A stretch of DNA of 64,000 nucleotides from the NCBI GenBank assembly GCA_017442825.1, contig JAFRYZ010000033.1, positions 1-64,000 of the forward strand, in the 5' to 3' direction. Shown here one piece after another: positions 8,365 to 16,879 of the stretch (position 1 is the first letter of the stretch; every line of letters starts with the position of its first letter). The notes below the pieces were generated by a model. That model had not been told where the DNA came from. It was given only the letters and a program-made list of their open reading frames with translations, and did not search any database. Source of the stretch: Prevotella sp. GTDB lineage: Bacteria > Bacteroidota > Bacteroidia > Bacteroidales > Bacteroidaceae. A program made the translations under genes and the position numbers.

Positions 8365-9105
8365 ATGCAAGTAGTTTACGAAGACAACCATATCATCATC
8401 GTTTACAAGGAGAGTGGGGAGATTGTACAGGGCGACAAGACCGGAGACAAGCCACTTTCTGAAACGGTGAAGGAATACATAAAGGAAAAATTCCAAAAGC
8501 CCGGGAATGTATTCCTTGGTGTTGTCCACCGTCTTGACCGTCCCGTGTCAGGTCTGGTTGTTTTTGCGAGGACCAGCAAGGCACTTACGCGACTCAACAA
8601 GATGTTTGCCAATGGTGAGGTTCACAAGACCTATTGGGCGATAGTAGAGCAAGAGAGTGGGAGAGTGAAAGAGCGAAGGAATGAAGGGCTGAACGAGGGT
8701 GAATCTTCTTCATCCAACCATGCAGCTGCACCTTGGCATGAACTCACCCATTGGCTCGTTCGCAACGAGAAGCAGAACAAGAGCTATGCCTACGACCATG
8801 AGGTTCCTAATGCCAAAAAAGCAGTTCTTCGCTATCGCGTGTTGAGCCGTGGCGAGCGTTACGACCTGTTGGAAGTCCGACTGTTGACGGGTCGCCACCA
8901 CCAGATACGTTGCCAGTTGGCAACTGTCGGCAGAGTCATCAAAGGCGATTTGAAGTATGGAGCCCGTCGTAGCAATCCCGATGGCAGCATCTCCTTGTTG
9001 TCGCGCCATGTGGAGTTTATTCATCCCGTTTCAAAAGAAAAAATCAGCCTAGACTCCCCGTTGCCTGAAGACCCTCTTTGGACGATTCTTGAAAGTGCGA
9101 AGTAA
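8365..9105 (+). CDS. RluA-family RNA pseudouridine synthase
   Basis: A 246-aa enzyme converting uridine to pseudouridine in rRNA or tRNA. The catalytic motif is HRLDRPVSGL with Asp58, and the downstream LLEVRLLTGRHHQIRCQL is typical of the RluA/RluC/RluD branch. No S4 domain is present. Between WAIVEQ and LTHWLVRNEK there is an extra, low-complexity stretch of about 25 residues (GRVKERRNEGLNEGESSSS) encoded by the GAGAGTG/GAGCGAAGG-rich DNA at about 8650-8710, absent from the family core as I know it. Similar insertions occur in the TamB tail and in the CCA-adding enzyme here. The exact RNA site cannot be assigned. Confidence 0.92.
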   Translation: MQVVYEDNHIIIVYKESGEIVQGDKTGDKPLSETVKEYIKEKFQKPGNVFLGVVHRLDRPVSGLVVFARTSKALTRLNKMFANGEVHKTYWAIVEQESGRVKERRNEGLNEGESSSSNHAAAPWHELTHWLVRNEKQNKSYAYDHEVPNAKKAVLRYRVLSRGERYDLLEVRLLTGRHHQIRCQLATVGRVIKGDLKYGARRSNPDGSISLLSRHVEFIHPVSKEKISLDSPLPEDPLWTILESAK

Positions 9106-9254
9106 TTTCCTGTATGGTATGGGTTTAGTGTGGTTTTTGCTCATGCTTGATAAAAATACAGGATAGGATTTCGTTTTTCCGTTTTTTTTCTTTTCCTTTG
9201 CAGGGATTTATGTCGTCTGTTGTTGCTGCAACAGATTTGTAAGGCCGAAAGGAT

Positions 9255-12200
9255 ATGAAACAAATCATGAAGTGGATAGCAGCCATCGTGCTGACGCCGA
9301 TACTGCTTTTTCTGCTGTTGACTGTATTACTTTACCTTCCTCCCGTTCAGAATTGGGTGGTAAAGAAAGTTGTTTCGTATGCTTCAGAGCAGACAGGTAT
9401 GTACATTTCCGTTGACAATGTGCGCCTTTCGTTCCCCCTTGATTTAGAAATCAATGGTTTCAAGATGATTAAACCGACGGTACCGCCCGACACCGTAGCC
9501 GATGTCCGGCAGTTGGTAGCCGACGTTTCGTTGCTTCCCCTGTTGAAAGGCGAAGTAGAAGTCAATGCGTTGGAACTGAACGAGGCGAAAGTCAATACTA
9601 CCGACTTCATTCCGTCTGCCCGCATCAAGGGTTATGTGGGCAAGCTCTATCTGCAAAGCCACGGCATCAACCTCGGTGCAGAGACGGTAAAGGTGAACGA
9701 TGCCCGTCTGGAGCGTTCACAACTCGACATCGCCCTCTGCGATACTGTTCCGGAAGATACTACTGAGAGTGAAGCCAACTGGAAGATAGACATCAGCGAC
9801 CTGGTTGTCAAGAAGACCGCCTTTACGCTCCACATGCCAGGCGACACCATGGCGGTGCATGCCCAGATGGACTATACCCTTGCCGAAGATGCCCATCTCG
9901 GATTGAAAGATGCCATCTATCAGGTAGGAAAACTCCGTTGGCAGGGTGGTCAGGTTGATTACGACGTGTGGACGGCAGACGAAATCCGCAAGGGAAAGAA
10001 CCACCGCGACTATCGGCAGCCCCACCATACCCAAGCCTTCGATGCCAGCCATCTGCGGTTCACCGACTTGCATCTCAGCGTCGATTCCTTTATTTTTGCC
10101 TCTCCGCGCATGGCAATGAACATCCGTTCGGCGCAGTTCCAAGAGCAGGGCGGACTTGAGGTCGATGCCCTCACCAGCCATTTCTCGATGGACGACAAAC
10201 GGCTCTCGCTGCCCGATATGAAGCTGAAGACACCCCATACCGACCTCGCTGCCCACTTCCAGATGGACATGAACACTTTCGATGATGTGAATCCCGGCAA
10301 ACTCTTTGCCGATGTCGATGGGTATGTGGGCAAGCACGACATACAAGTCTTTGCCCCGACGCTGCCCAAGAAGATGATGCAGAAGTGGCCCAACCGTCCG
10401 CTTGCGCTCAAAGGCCATGCCGAAGGCAACCTTCAGTATCTGTCGTTCCGCGACTTTCACGCTTCGCTGCCTACCGCCTTCGACCTGACGGCAACCGGAT
10501 GGGTTGCCAATCCCTCCGATGCCGAACGCCTGCGTGCCGATGTGAACATCAAAGGCAGAACCGACAACCTCGACTTTATCACGGCTATGTTGCCGCCTGA
10601 GACACAAAAGCAGATACGCATCCCTCGTGGCATAGGCCTCAACGGCAACGTGAAAGCCAATGGATCACTCTATAGTACCGACATGACCGTCACCGAAGGA
10701 GGCGGAACCGCCCATGTGAAAGGAATGTTCGACACCCGTACCGAAGCCTATCACGTGACGGCAGCAGCTACCCGTCTGCATCTGGAACATTTCGTTCCGG
10801 ACCTGGGCTTTAGCCTCTTCACAGGAACCATCACCGCCGAAGGACGCGGTACCGATTTCCTCAATCCCCGTTCAGGTGCGAAGATCCATGCCGACATCAA
10901 GGAATTCCGTTACGGCAATTACGATCTCAGCGGCTTGGGTGGCGACATCAGTCTGCAAGGAGGTATGCTCCATGCAAAGGTAACCAGCGGCAACAGCATG
11001 CTGGGCGGTCACTTCAACGTTGATGGCGTGCTCACCGACCATCGCATCGACCTGCATGTGAAAGGTCATGTGAAATATGCCGACCTGAAGCGTCTGGGCA
11101 TCATGGATCAGCACTATGTCGTTTCTGCATCCGATGCTGACCTCTATATCAAGTCCGACATGAAGCAAACGCACTCTGTCCATGGTCGTGTCGGCGACTT
11201 CTCACTCAGCGAACGGCAGGCGAACGGTGAGCTGGCATCCCATGTTGGTGGCGACTTCACCATCGACGGCAAGATGAGCGGTCGGCTGCTGACAGCCCAT
11301 TTCGACGGTATGATTTCGCGTGCCGACCTCTACCGGTTGGGAGTCACAGAGCATCCCGTTTCCACCTCGTTTGGTGCCAACCTCACGTTGCGTTCCGACC
11401 TGAAAGACTACTACGACGTTCAGGGCAACATCTGCAATTTCGGAGTTCAGGCCCAAGAGCGTTTCTATAGTGTCGGCGATGCCGATGTCGATATCCTGAC
11501 ACGCCGCGACACCGTCCATGCCGTCGTCAACAGCGGCGACTTCTATCTCAATGCCGATGCCAGCGGTGGCCACGAACGGCTGCTGAAGCAGATAGACCGT
11601 TTCACCAATAACGTACAACTGCAGCTGAAAAACAAGACTATCGACCAGAAAGCGTTGCGCGAGCAACTGCCCGAAGCCCGTCTGCGGCTCCGTTCAGGTG
11701 GCGACAACCTTTTCACCTATCTGCTCAGTCATCAGGGTTACACCTTCCGCAGCGCCAACATCGACCTTACCTCGTCATCCACGGAAGGCATCAACGGTAC
11801 CGCCCGCTTCGGCTCCCTGAAGTTACTTGAAGACAGTATCACCGTCGATTCCGTCGATTTGGCATTGACCCACGATGCCGAACGACTGAATTATGCGTTG
11901 CAGATTCTCAACAACCCCACCAATACCTATCCCTACAAAGGCACGTTGAAAGGCTTCCTCCACGAAAAAGGCCTTTCCGCCCATGCCACAGTCGTGGACA
12001 AGGATAACCAGACGGGACTCGACCTGGGCTTGATGGCACAGATGGAACAAGGCGGCATGCGCTTCAATATCACGTCGCCACGCTCCGTCTTGGGATACAA
12101 AGAGTTTGCCGTCAACGACGACAACTACCTCTTCCTGGGCAACGAGATGCGCCTCTCTGCCAATATGAAACTGAAGGCAGACGACGGAACAGGTGCCTTC

Positions 12201-14237
12201 CTCTATACCAACGACAGCAACACCGAAGCCCTGCAGGACATGACACTGACCATCAACAAACTGGAATTAGGAAAGATTTTCCAAGTCTTGCCCTTTGCAC
12301 CGTCTGTGAGCGGTGTGCTCGACGGCGACTTCCACCTTATCCAGACCCGTGATGACCTTACCATATCCAGCGACATGACCATCGGCAACCTCGTCTATGA
12401 ACATTCACCGATGGGTAATGTCGGTGTGCAACTCGTCTATATGCCGAAGGATGACGGTTCACATTATGTCGATGCCATCATCAGTCAGGACGGCAACGAG
12501 GTGGGTATGCTCACCGGTACCTATCAGTCGGAAGGCGAGGGCTATCTCGATGCCCGTTTCGTACTCAACAAGTTCCCGCTACACTATGTCAACGGCTTCG
12601 TTCCCGACCAAATTATCGGTTTGCGTGGTACCGGCGAGGGAGAACTCACGGTGGTAGGCCCGCTGAACAAACTCGATATCAATGGTGAGGTATATCTGGA
12701 TTCAAGCTATGTCTATAGCCTTCCTTATGGTGTAGAGATGCGCTTTGCCAACGACCCCGTTCGTGTCCAGCACAGCAAGATTCTGTTCGAAAACTTCGAA
12801 GTCTTTGCCAACAACGACAGTCCACTGAACATCCAAGGCTCATTCGACTTCTCCAATATGGACCGCATGATGCTCGATGTGCGCATGCGGGCACAGAACT
12901 TCCTGCTCATCGACGCCAAGGAGAACCCGCGTTCCGAAGCCTATGGCAAGGCTTACGTCAACTTCTTTGGCATGATGCGCGGACCGCTCGACGGACTGAC
13001 CATGCGCGGCAAACTCGATGTGCTGGGCAATACCGACATGACCTACGTGCTGAAGGAGTCGGCACTTGCCACCGACAACCAGTTGGATGAACTCGTAAAG
13101 TTTGTCGATTTCAGTGATTCCACCTCGACGGCTACCATCAACCGTCCGGAGATTGCCGGCCTGAACATGAACCTGAACATCAGCATTGATGAACAGGCAC
13201 ACATCGTCTGCGCCCTCAATGCCGACCATAGCAACTACATCGATCTGATTGGAGGAGGCAATCTGCGCATGAGCTACGACCCCAACAACGACCTCCGACT
13301 TACAGGTCGCTACACCCTCAGTCAAGGTGAGATGAAGTATGCACTGCCCGTCATCCCCTTGCGCACCTTCAACATCCAGCAAGGCAGCTATATCGAGTTT
13401 ACCGGTGAACCGATGAACCCAACGCTGAATATTACGGCAACAGAACGGTTGAAGTCCAGCGTCAGCTCCGAAGGGGAAGGCGACGGACGAATGGTTGATT
13501 TCGACTGCGGTGTCAAAATGACCAGCACGTTGTCGAAGCCCACGATAGAGTTCATCATCAATGCACCGGAAGACATGCAGATGCAGAGCGAGCTAAACAC
13601 CAAGAGTACGGAAGAGCGCGGCAAGCTGGCTGTGTCGATGTTGGCATCGGGTATGTATCTCGGCGATGGCAGCGGCACTACCAATGCAGCCATGAGCGGT
13701 GCTTTGGCAGCCTTCATGCAGAACGAAATCAACAATATCACCGGTAGCGCCCTCCGTTCGATGGGCTTAGACCTGTCTGCCAATCTCGCGACATCGACCG
13801 ATGCCACTGGCGGCCTCCATACCGACTACACGTTCAAGTTCTCCAAGCACTTGATGAACAACCGCCTGCGCATCATCATGGGAGGTCGTGTCTCGACAGG
13901 CAACAGTGCCTATATGCGCAACGGAGCCTTCTTCGACAATTTCTCCATGGAGTACCGTCTCAACAAGAATGAGACGCAGTATCTGAAACTATTCTACCAG
14001 CGCGACTCTTACGATTGGCTGGAAGGAGAATTGAGCGAATATGGTGCCGGTTTCCTGTGGCGGCGCAAGTTGGATCGCTTCTGGGACATTTTCAACTTCA
14101 AGACGAAGACACCACAATTGACACCTCCCAAACCGAAACGCGATACTCTCGTCAACTTCACCGCTCCTGTAAAGCGAGGAAACGAGGGCGCGGGAGAGCG
14201 AAGTGAGCATAAGTCCGATGGAACGAAGAAGGAATAA
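9255..14237 (+). CDS. tamB: TamB-like translocation/assembly protein (DUF490)
   Basis: A 1660-aa AsmA/TamB-family protein. An N-terminal signal-anchor helix (about 8-29) holds it in the inner membrane. A very long periplasmic beta-rich body follows, thought in the family to form a hydrophobic groove bridging to the outer membrane. The C-terminal TamB domain is recognisable (SKHLMNNRLRIIMGGRVS, EYRLNKNETQYLKLFYQR, YGAGFLWRRKLDRFWDIF). The last 25 residues are a charged tail made by GAGCGAAG-type repeat DNA (14175-14207). It lies directly upstream of the BamA/TamA-type tamL gene, the standard Bacteroidetes pair. The GTG-free ATG start is followed at once by the TM helix. A T-rich TTCCTTTGC near 9196-9204 may be its promoter. 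Confidence 0.93.
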   Translation: MKQIMKWIAAIVLTPILLFLLLTVLLYLPPVQNWVVKKVVSYASEQTGMYISVDNVRLSFPLDLEINGFKMIKPTVPPDTVADVRQLVADVSLLPLLKGEVEVNALELNEAKVNTTDFIPSARIKGYVGKLYLQSHGINLGAETVKVNDARLERSQLDIALCDTVPEDTTESEANWKIDISDLVVKKTAFTLHMPGDTMAVHAQMDYTLAEDAHLGLKDAIYQVGKLRWQGGQVDYDVWTADEIRKGKNHRDYRQPHHTQAFDASHLRFTDLHLSVDSFIFASPRMAMNIRSAQFQEQGGLEVDALTSHFSMDDKRLSLPDMKLKTPHTDLAAHFQMDMNTFDDVNPGKLFADVDGYVGKHDIQVFAPTLPKKMMQKWPNRPLALKGHAEGNLQYLSFRDFHASLPTAFDLTATGWVANPSDAERLRADVNIKGRTDNLDFITAMLPPETQKQIRIPRGIGLNGNVKANGSLYSTDMTVTEGGGTAHVKGMFDTRTEAYHVTAAATRLHLEHFVPDLGFSLFTGTITAEGRGTDFLNPRSGAKIHADIKEFRYGNYDLSGLGGDISLQGGMLHAKVTSGNSMLGGHFNVDGVLTDHRIDLHVKGHVKYADLKRLGIMDQHYVVSASDADLYIKSDMKQTHSVHGRVGDFSLSERQANGELASHVGGDFTIDGKMSGRLLTAHFDGMISRADLYRLGVTEHPVSTSFGANLTLRSDLKDYYDVQGNICNFGVQAQERFYSVGDADVDILTRRDTVHAVVNSGDFYLNADASGGHERLLKQIDRFTNNVQLQLKNKTIDQKALREQLPEARLRLRSGGDNLFTYLLSHQGYTFRSANIDLTSSSTEGINGTARFGSLKLLEDSITVDSVDLALTHDAERLNYALQILNNPTNTYPYKGTLKGFLHEKGLSAHATVVDKDNQTGLDLGLMAQMEQGGMRFNITSPRSVLGYKEFAVNDDNYLFLGNEMRLSANMKLKADDGTGAFLYTNDSNTEALQDMTLTINKLELGKIFQVLPFAPSVSGVLDGDFHLIQTRDDLTISSDMTIGNLVYEHSPMGNVGVQLVYMPKDDGSHYVDAIISQDGNEVGMLTGTYQSEGEGYLDARFVLNKFPLHYVNGFVPDQIIGLRGTGEGELTVVGPLNKLDINGEVYLDSSYVYSLPYGVEMRFANDPVRVQHSKILFENFEVFANNDSPLNIQGSFDFSNMDRMMLDVRMRAQNFLLIDAKENPRSEAYGKAYVNFFGMMRGPLDGLTMRGKLDVLGNTDMTYVLKESALATDNQLDELVKFVDFSDSTSTATINRPEIAGLNMNLNISIDEQAHIVCALNADHSNYIDLIGGGNLRMSYDPNNDLRLTGRYTLSQGEMKYALPVIPLRTFNIQQGSYIEFTGEPMNPTLNITATERLKSSVSSEGEGDGRMVDFDCGVKMTSTLSKPTIEFIINAPEDMQMQSELNTKSTEERGKLAVSMLASGMYLGDGSGTTNAAMSGALAAFMQNEINNITGSALRSMGLDLSANLATSTDATGGLHTDYTFKFSKHLMNNRLRIIMGGRVSTGNSAYMRNGAFFDNFSMEYRLNKNETQYLKLFYQRDSYDWLEGELSEYGAGFLWRRKLDRFWDIFNFKTKTPQLTPPKPKRDTLVNFTAPVKRGNEGAGERSEHKSDGTKKE

Positions 14238-14253
14238 GCATAAACAGAACTAT

Positions 14254-16671
14254 ATGATTCGCCAGATAATATCCATATTGAAAAAACATTCTCCCTTATG
14301 GGGAGCACGAGTAGGACTCTTCCTCCTTGCTGGAGGAGTTGTGGGTGTACTTTTCCTCGCATCCTGTTCCACCACGAGTGCCATCCCCGACGGTGAGCAA
14401 CTCTTCACGGGATTGAAGAGCACCGAATACTGCAACTACGAGCAGAACGACCATTTCGATGCAGTGAAAGAGGAGATGGAAATGGTGCTGGCAACACAGC
14501 CCAACGGTGCACTCTTCGGCAGTTCGTCAGTTCGTTCTCCTTTCCCTGTTGGTTTGTGGATATGGAATGCCTTCTCGCGCGGCAATACGGGATTTGCCCG
14601 CTGGATGACAAAATCATTCGGCAAACGCCCCGTCCTGATGAGTAATGCCAATCCTGCCCTGCACGCCTTAGTCGGCGAGAGTACCCTTCAGAAGCGCGGC
14701 TATTTCAACGGAAAAATCAGCTATGAGCAATTTCCCTATCAAGAGAATAAAAAGTCCAAGTTGCGCTATACTGTTGACATGGGGCATCTGTGGACGATAG
14801 ATACGCTGACCTACAACAACTTCCCGGCAGAGGCAGACAGTATGTTGATGATGACGCGACCCGATGCCGACATCCAATCGGGCGACCCCTTCGATGTGGC
14901 AACGATGGAGAGCGAGCGCCAGCGCGTTTCCGACTTGTTTCGCGACAATGGCTACTATTACTACCAGAAGAACAATGCGTCGTTCCTTGCCGACTCTGTC
15001 AGCGTTCCCGGAAAGGTGCAGTTGCGTTTGCAGATGGCCGACGGCATCAGCGACAGCATCATGCGCAAGTGGTATATCGGCAAGATAGCCGTCAACTATC
15101 GTAAAAACTTCCGTGACCAGCTCACCGACTCTCTGAAGATGCGCATGCTCAGCCTTCGTTTCAAGGGTAGCAACCCTCCTTTGCGCACCCGCGTGTTGCT
15201 CAACAACCTGCAGTTCCGTTCGCGTCAGCTCTACAGCCGCAGTAAGGTGGAGAAATCGCAGCAGAAGATGAATGCAACAGGACTTTTCACTTCCACAACG
15301 TTCAGGTTTACACCCCGTCCTGATGGTTCCGACACCCTGGACGTGACGCTCGACTGCATGCTCGACAAACCCTACGACTTCTATATCGAAGCCTACGGCA
15401 AGGGGAAAACCAGTGGCAGGTTTGGTCCGGAGGCCATCATCGGTATCACCCGTCGCAACCTCCTGCGCGGTGGCGAGTTGCTGAACGTGAACCTGCACGG
15501 CTCCTATGAGTGGCAGACGGGTCATATTGCTGAAGGAACCGATTCAAAGCTCAACTCCTATGAGTATGGTGTTGAAGCTTCGCTGACATTCCCGCGCATT
15601 GTCAATCCTTTCCAAGTGCCTTTCCGCAAACGAATAGAACGCATGAGAAAGCGTGGCGAAACGTTCAGACCGTCGGGTCGCAGACGCTTCCGTAGCTATT
15701 ATGACACACCCACGACAACACTGAAAGCTGCTGCCAGCATCATCAACAGGGCAGAATATTTCAAACGCCATACCGTGTCGGGCGAGATTACCTACAAGTG
15801 GATGCCGTCACCTATGTCTTCTTTTGAGTTCAGTCCGCTGAAGATCGTTTACGATTATACCACCAGTCGCACGCTGAAATACATCGAAATGTTGGCGAAA
15901 CATCCCTACCTGATTGTCGCCATGAACGATCAGTTCATTCCCAAGATGCAATTCTCCTATTCCTATCACAGTCCGGCAGAGTATCAGAACCCCATCTCTT
16001 GGTGGACAACGGTGAGCGAATCTGCCAACCTCTTGTCGTTAGGCTACCTGATAGGGGGGAAGAAGTGGACGGAAGAGAAGACCATGTTCAAGAATCCCTA
16101 TGCACAGTTTGTGAAACTGGAGACCAACTTCACCAAAGTGTGGCGCCTTGGCGATAAGTCTTCCTTGGCAGCTCATGCCAATGCAGGCGTTATCTGGACC
16201 TACGGCAATTCCGAGTGGGCACCCTATTCGGAGATGTTCTATGTGGGTGGTGCCAACAGCATCCGCGCCTTCAACACCCGTGCCATCGGCCCTGGTCCTT
16301 ACAAATCGGAAAGTCGTCAATGGTCCTATGTGGAACAGGTGGGCGACATCAAGTTCCAAGCCAACCTTGAATACCGTCCGCACCTCTTCGGAAAACTCTA
16401 TGGCGCCCTCTTCCTCGATGCCGGCAACGTCTGGTTGCTGAGAAGATACGATGGCGGTCAAGACGTGCAGTTCCGCATGAACACCTTCTTCAAGCAGATG
16501 GCTGTAGGTACCGGCATCGGACTGCGCTACGACTTCGGTCTCATCATCCTGCGCCTCGACTGGGGTATTGGTCTGCATGTACCTTACGAAACCACAAAGT
16601 CAGGTTTCTACAACATCGACAACTTCAAGGATGCACAGACCTTCCACCTCGCCATTGGCTTGCCGTTCTAA
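14254..16671 (+). CDS. tamL: TamL: BamA/TamA-like outer-membrane beta-barrel lipoprotein
   Basis: An 805-aa BamA-superfamily protein. I chose ATG 14254 (MIRQII) because the longer frame from 14203 overlaps tamB. The N terminus is a lipoprotein signal with lipobox LASC (Cys38), which marks the Bacteroidetes TamL subgroup rather than BamA. POTRA-like domains occupy about residues 140-330 (LWTIDTLTYNNFP; WYIGKIAVNYRKNF). The C-terminal 16-strand barrel includes GGANSIRAFNTRAIGPG (VRGF-like loop) and ends LAIGLPF. It works with TamB in moving lipids or proteins to the outer membrane. It starts 16 bp after the tamB stop. Confidence 0.9.
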   Translation: MIRQIISILKKHSPLWGARVGLFLLAGGVVGVLFLASCSTTSAIPDGEQLFTGLKSTEYCNYEQNDHFDAVKEEMEMVLATQPNGALFGSSSVRSPFPVGLWIWNAFSRGNTGFARWMTKSFGKRPVLMSNANPALHALVGESTLQKRGYFNGKISYEQFPYQENKKSKLRYTVDMGHLWTIDTLTYNNFPAEADSMLMMTRPDADIQSGDPFDVATMESERQRVSDLFRDNGYYYYQKNNASFLADSVSVPGKVQLRLQMADGISDSIMRKWYIGKIAVNYRKNFRDQLTDSLKMRMLSLRFKGSNPPLRTRVLLNNLQFRSRQLYSRSKVEKSQQKMNATGLFTSTTFRFTPRPDGSDTLDVTLDCMLDKPYDFYIEAYGKGKTSGRFGPEAIIGITRRNLLRGGELLNVNLHGSYEWQTGHIAEGTDSKLNSYEYGVEASLTFPRIVNPFQVPFRKRIERMRKRGETFRPSGRRRFRSYYDTPTTTLKAAASIINRAEYFKRHTVSGEITYKWMPSPMSSFEFSPLKIVYDYTTSRTLKYIEMLAKHPYLIVAMNDQFIPKMQFSYSYHSPAEYQNPISWWTTVSESANLLSLGYLIGGKKWTEEKTMFKNPYAQFVKLETNFTKVWRLGDKSSLAAHANAGVIWTYGNSEWAPYSEMFYVGGANSIRAFNTRAIGPGPYKSESRQWSYVEQVGDIKFQANLEYRPHLFGKLYGALFLDAGNVWLLRRYDGGQDVQFRMNTFFKQMAVGTGIGLRYDFGLIILRLDWGIGLHVPYETTKSGFYNIDNFKDAQTFHLAIGLPF

Positions 16672-16715
16672 TGTCGTCAATATACATTTATCCATCAAGT
16701 GTGCTTCTTTCGTAA

Positions 16716-16780
16716 AGTAAAACATTACTTTTTACTAAGTAAAACATTACTTTTTACCGAGTAAAACATTACTTTTTACT
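16716..16780. repeat. 22-bp-period dyad array, three units
   Basis: Three near-identical units start at 16716, 16738 and 16760, exactly 22 bp apart. Each has AGTAAAA, a 6-bp core CATTAC, then TTTTTACT (last base C in unit 2), so each is itself a dyad. The junction between units (TTTTTACT/AAGTAAAA) is a second dyad. It lies 45 bp past the tamL stop, between convergent tamL and the AAA+ gene. The remainder of this gap (16781-16879) shows only a 25-codon frame of doubtful value. Confidence 0.93.
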
Positions 16781-16879
16781 TCAAGAAACAACTATGGAAC
16801 ATGTATCAATTACTATGGATATACGTTCAAATCTGCTACAGGAAGTTGGTTGTTATCTATGTATAGCATGACGATATCG

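Noticed and set aside
9717-10607. Long antisense frame (296 codons) within tamB
   Set aside because: It lies wholly inside a well-supported gene, has no promoter or family match and follows from codon bias of the sense gene.
16795-16872. 25-codon + strand ORF after the 22-bp array (MEHVSITMDIRSNLLQEV...)
   Set aside because: Looks protein-like for a few residues but is very short with no ribosome-binding site or recognised relative; perhaps a remnant.
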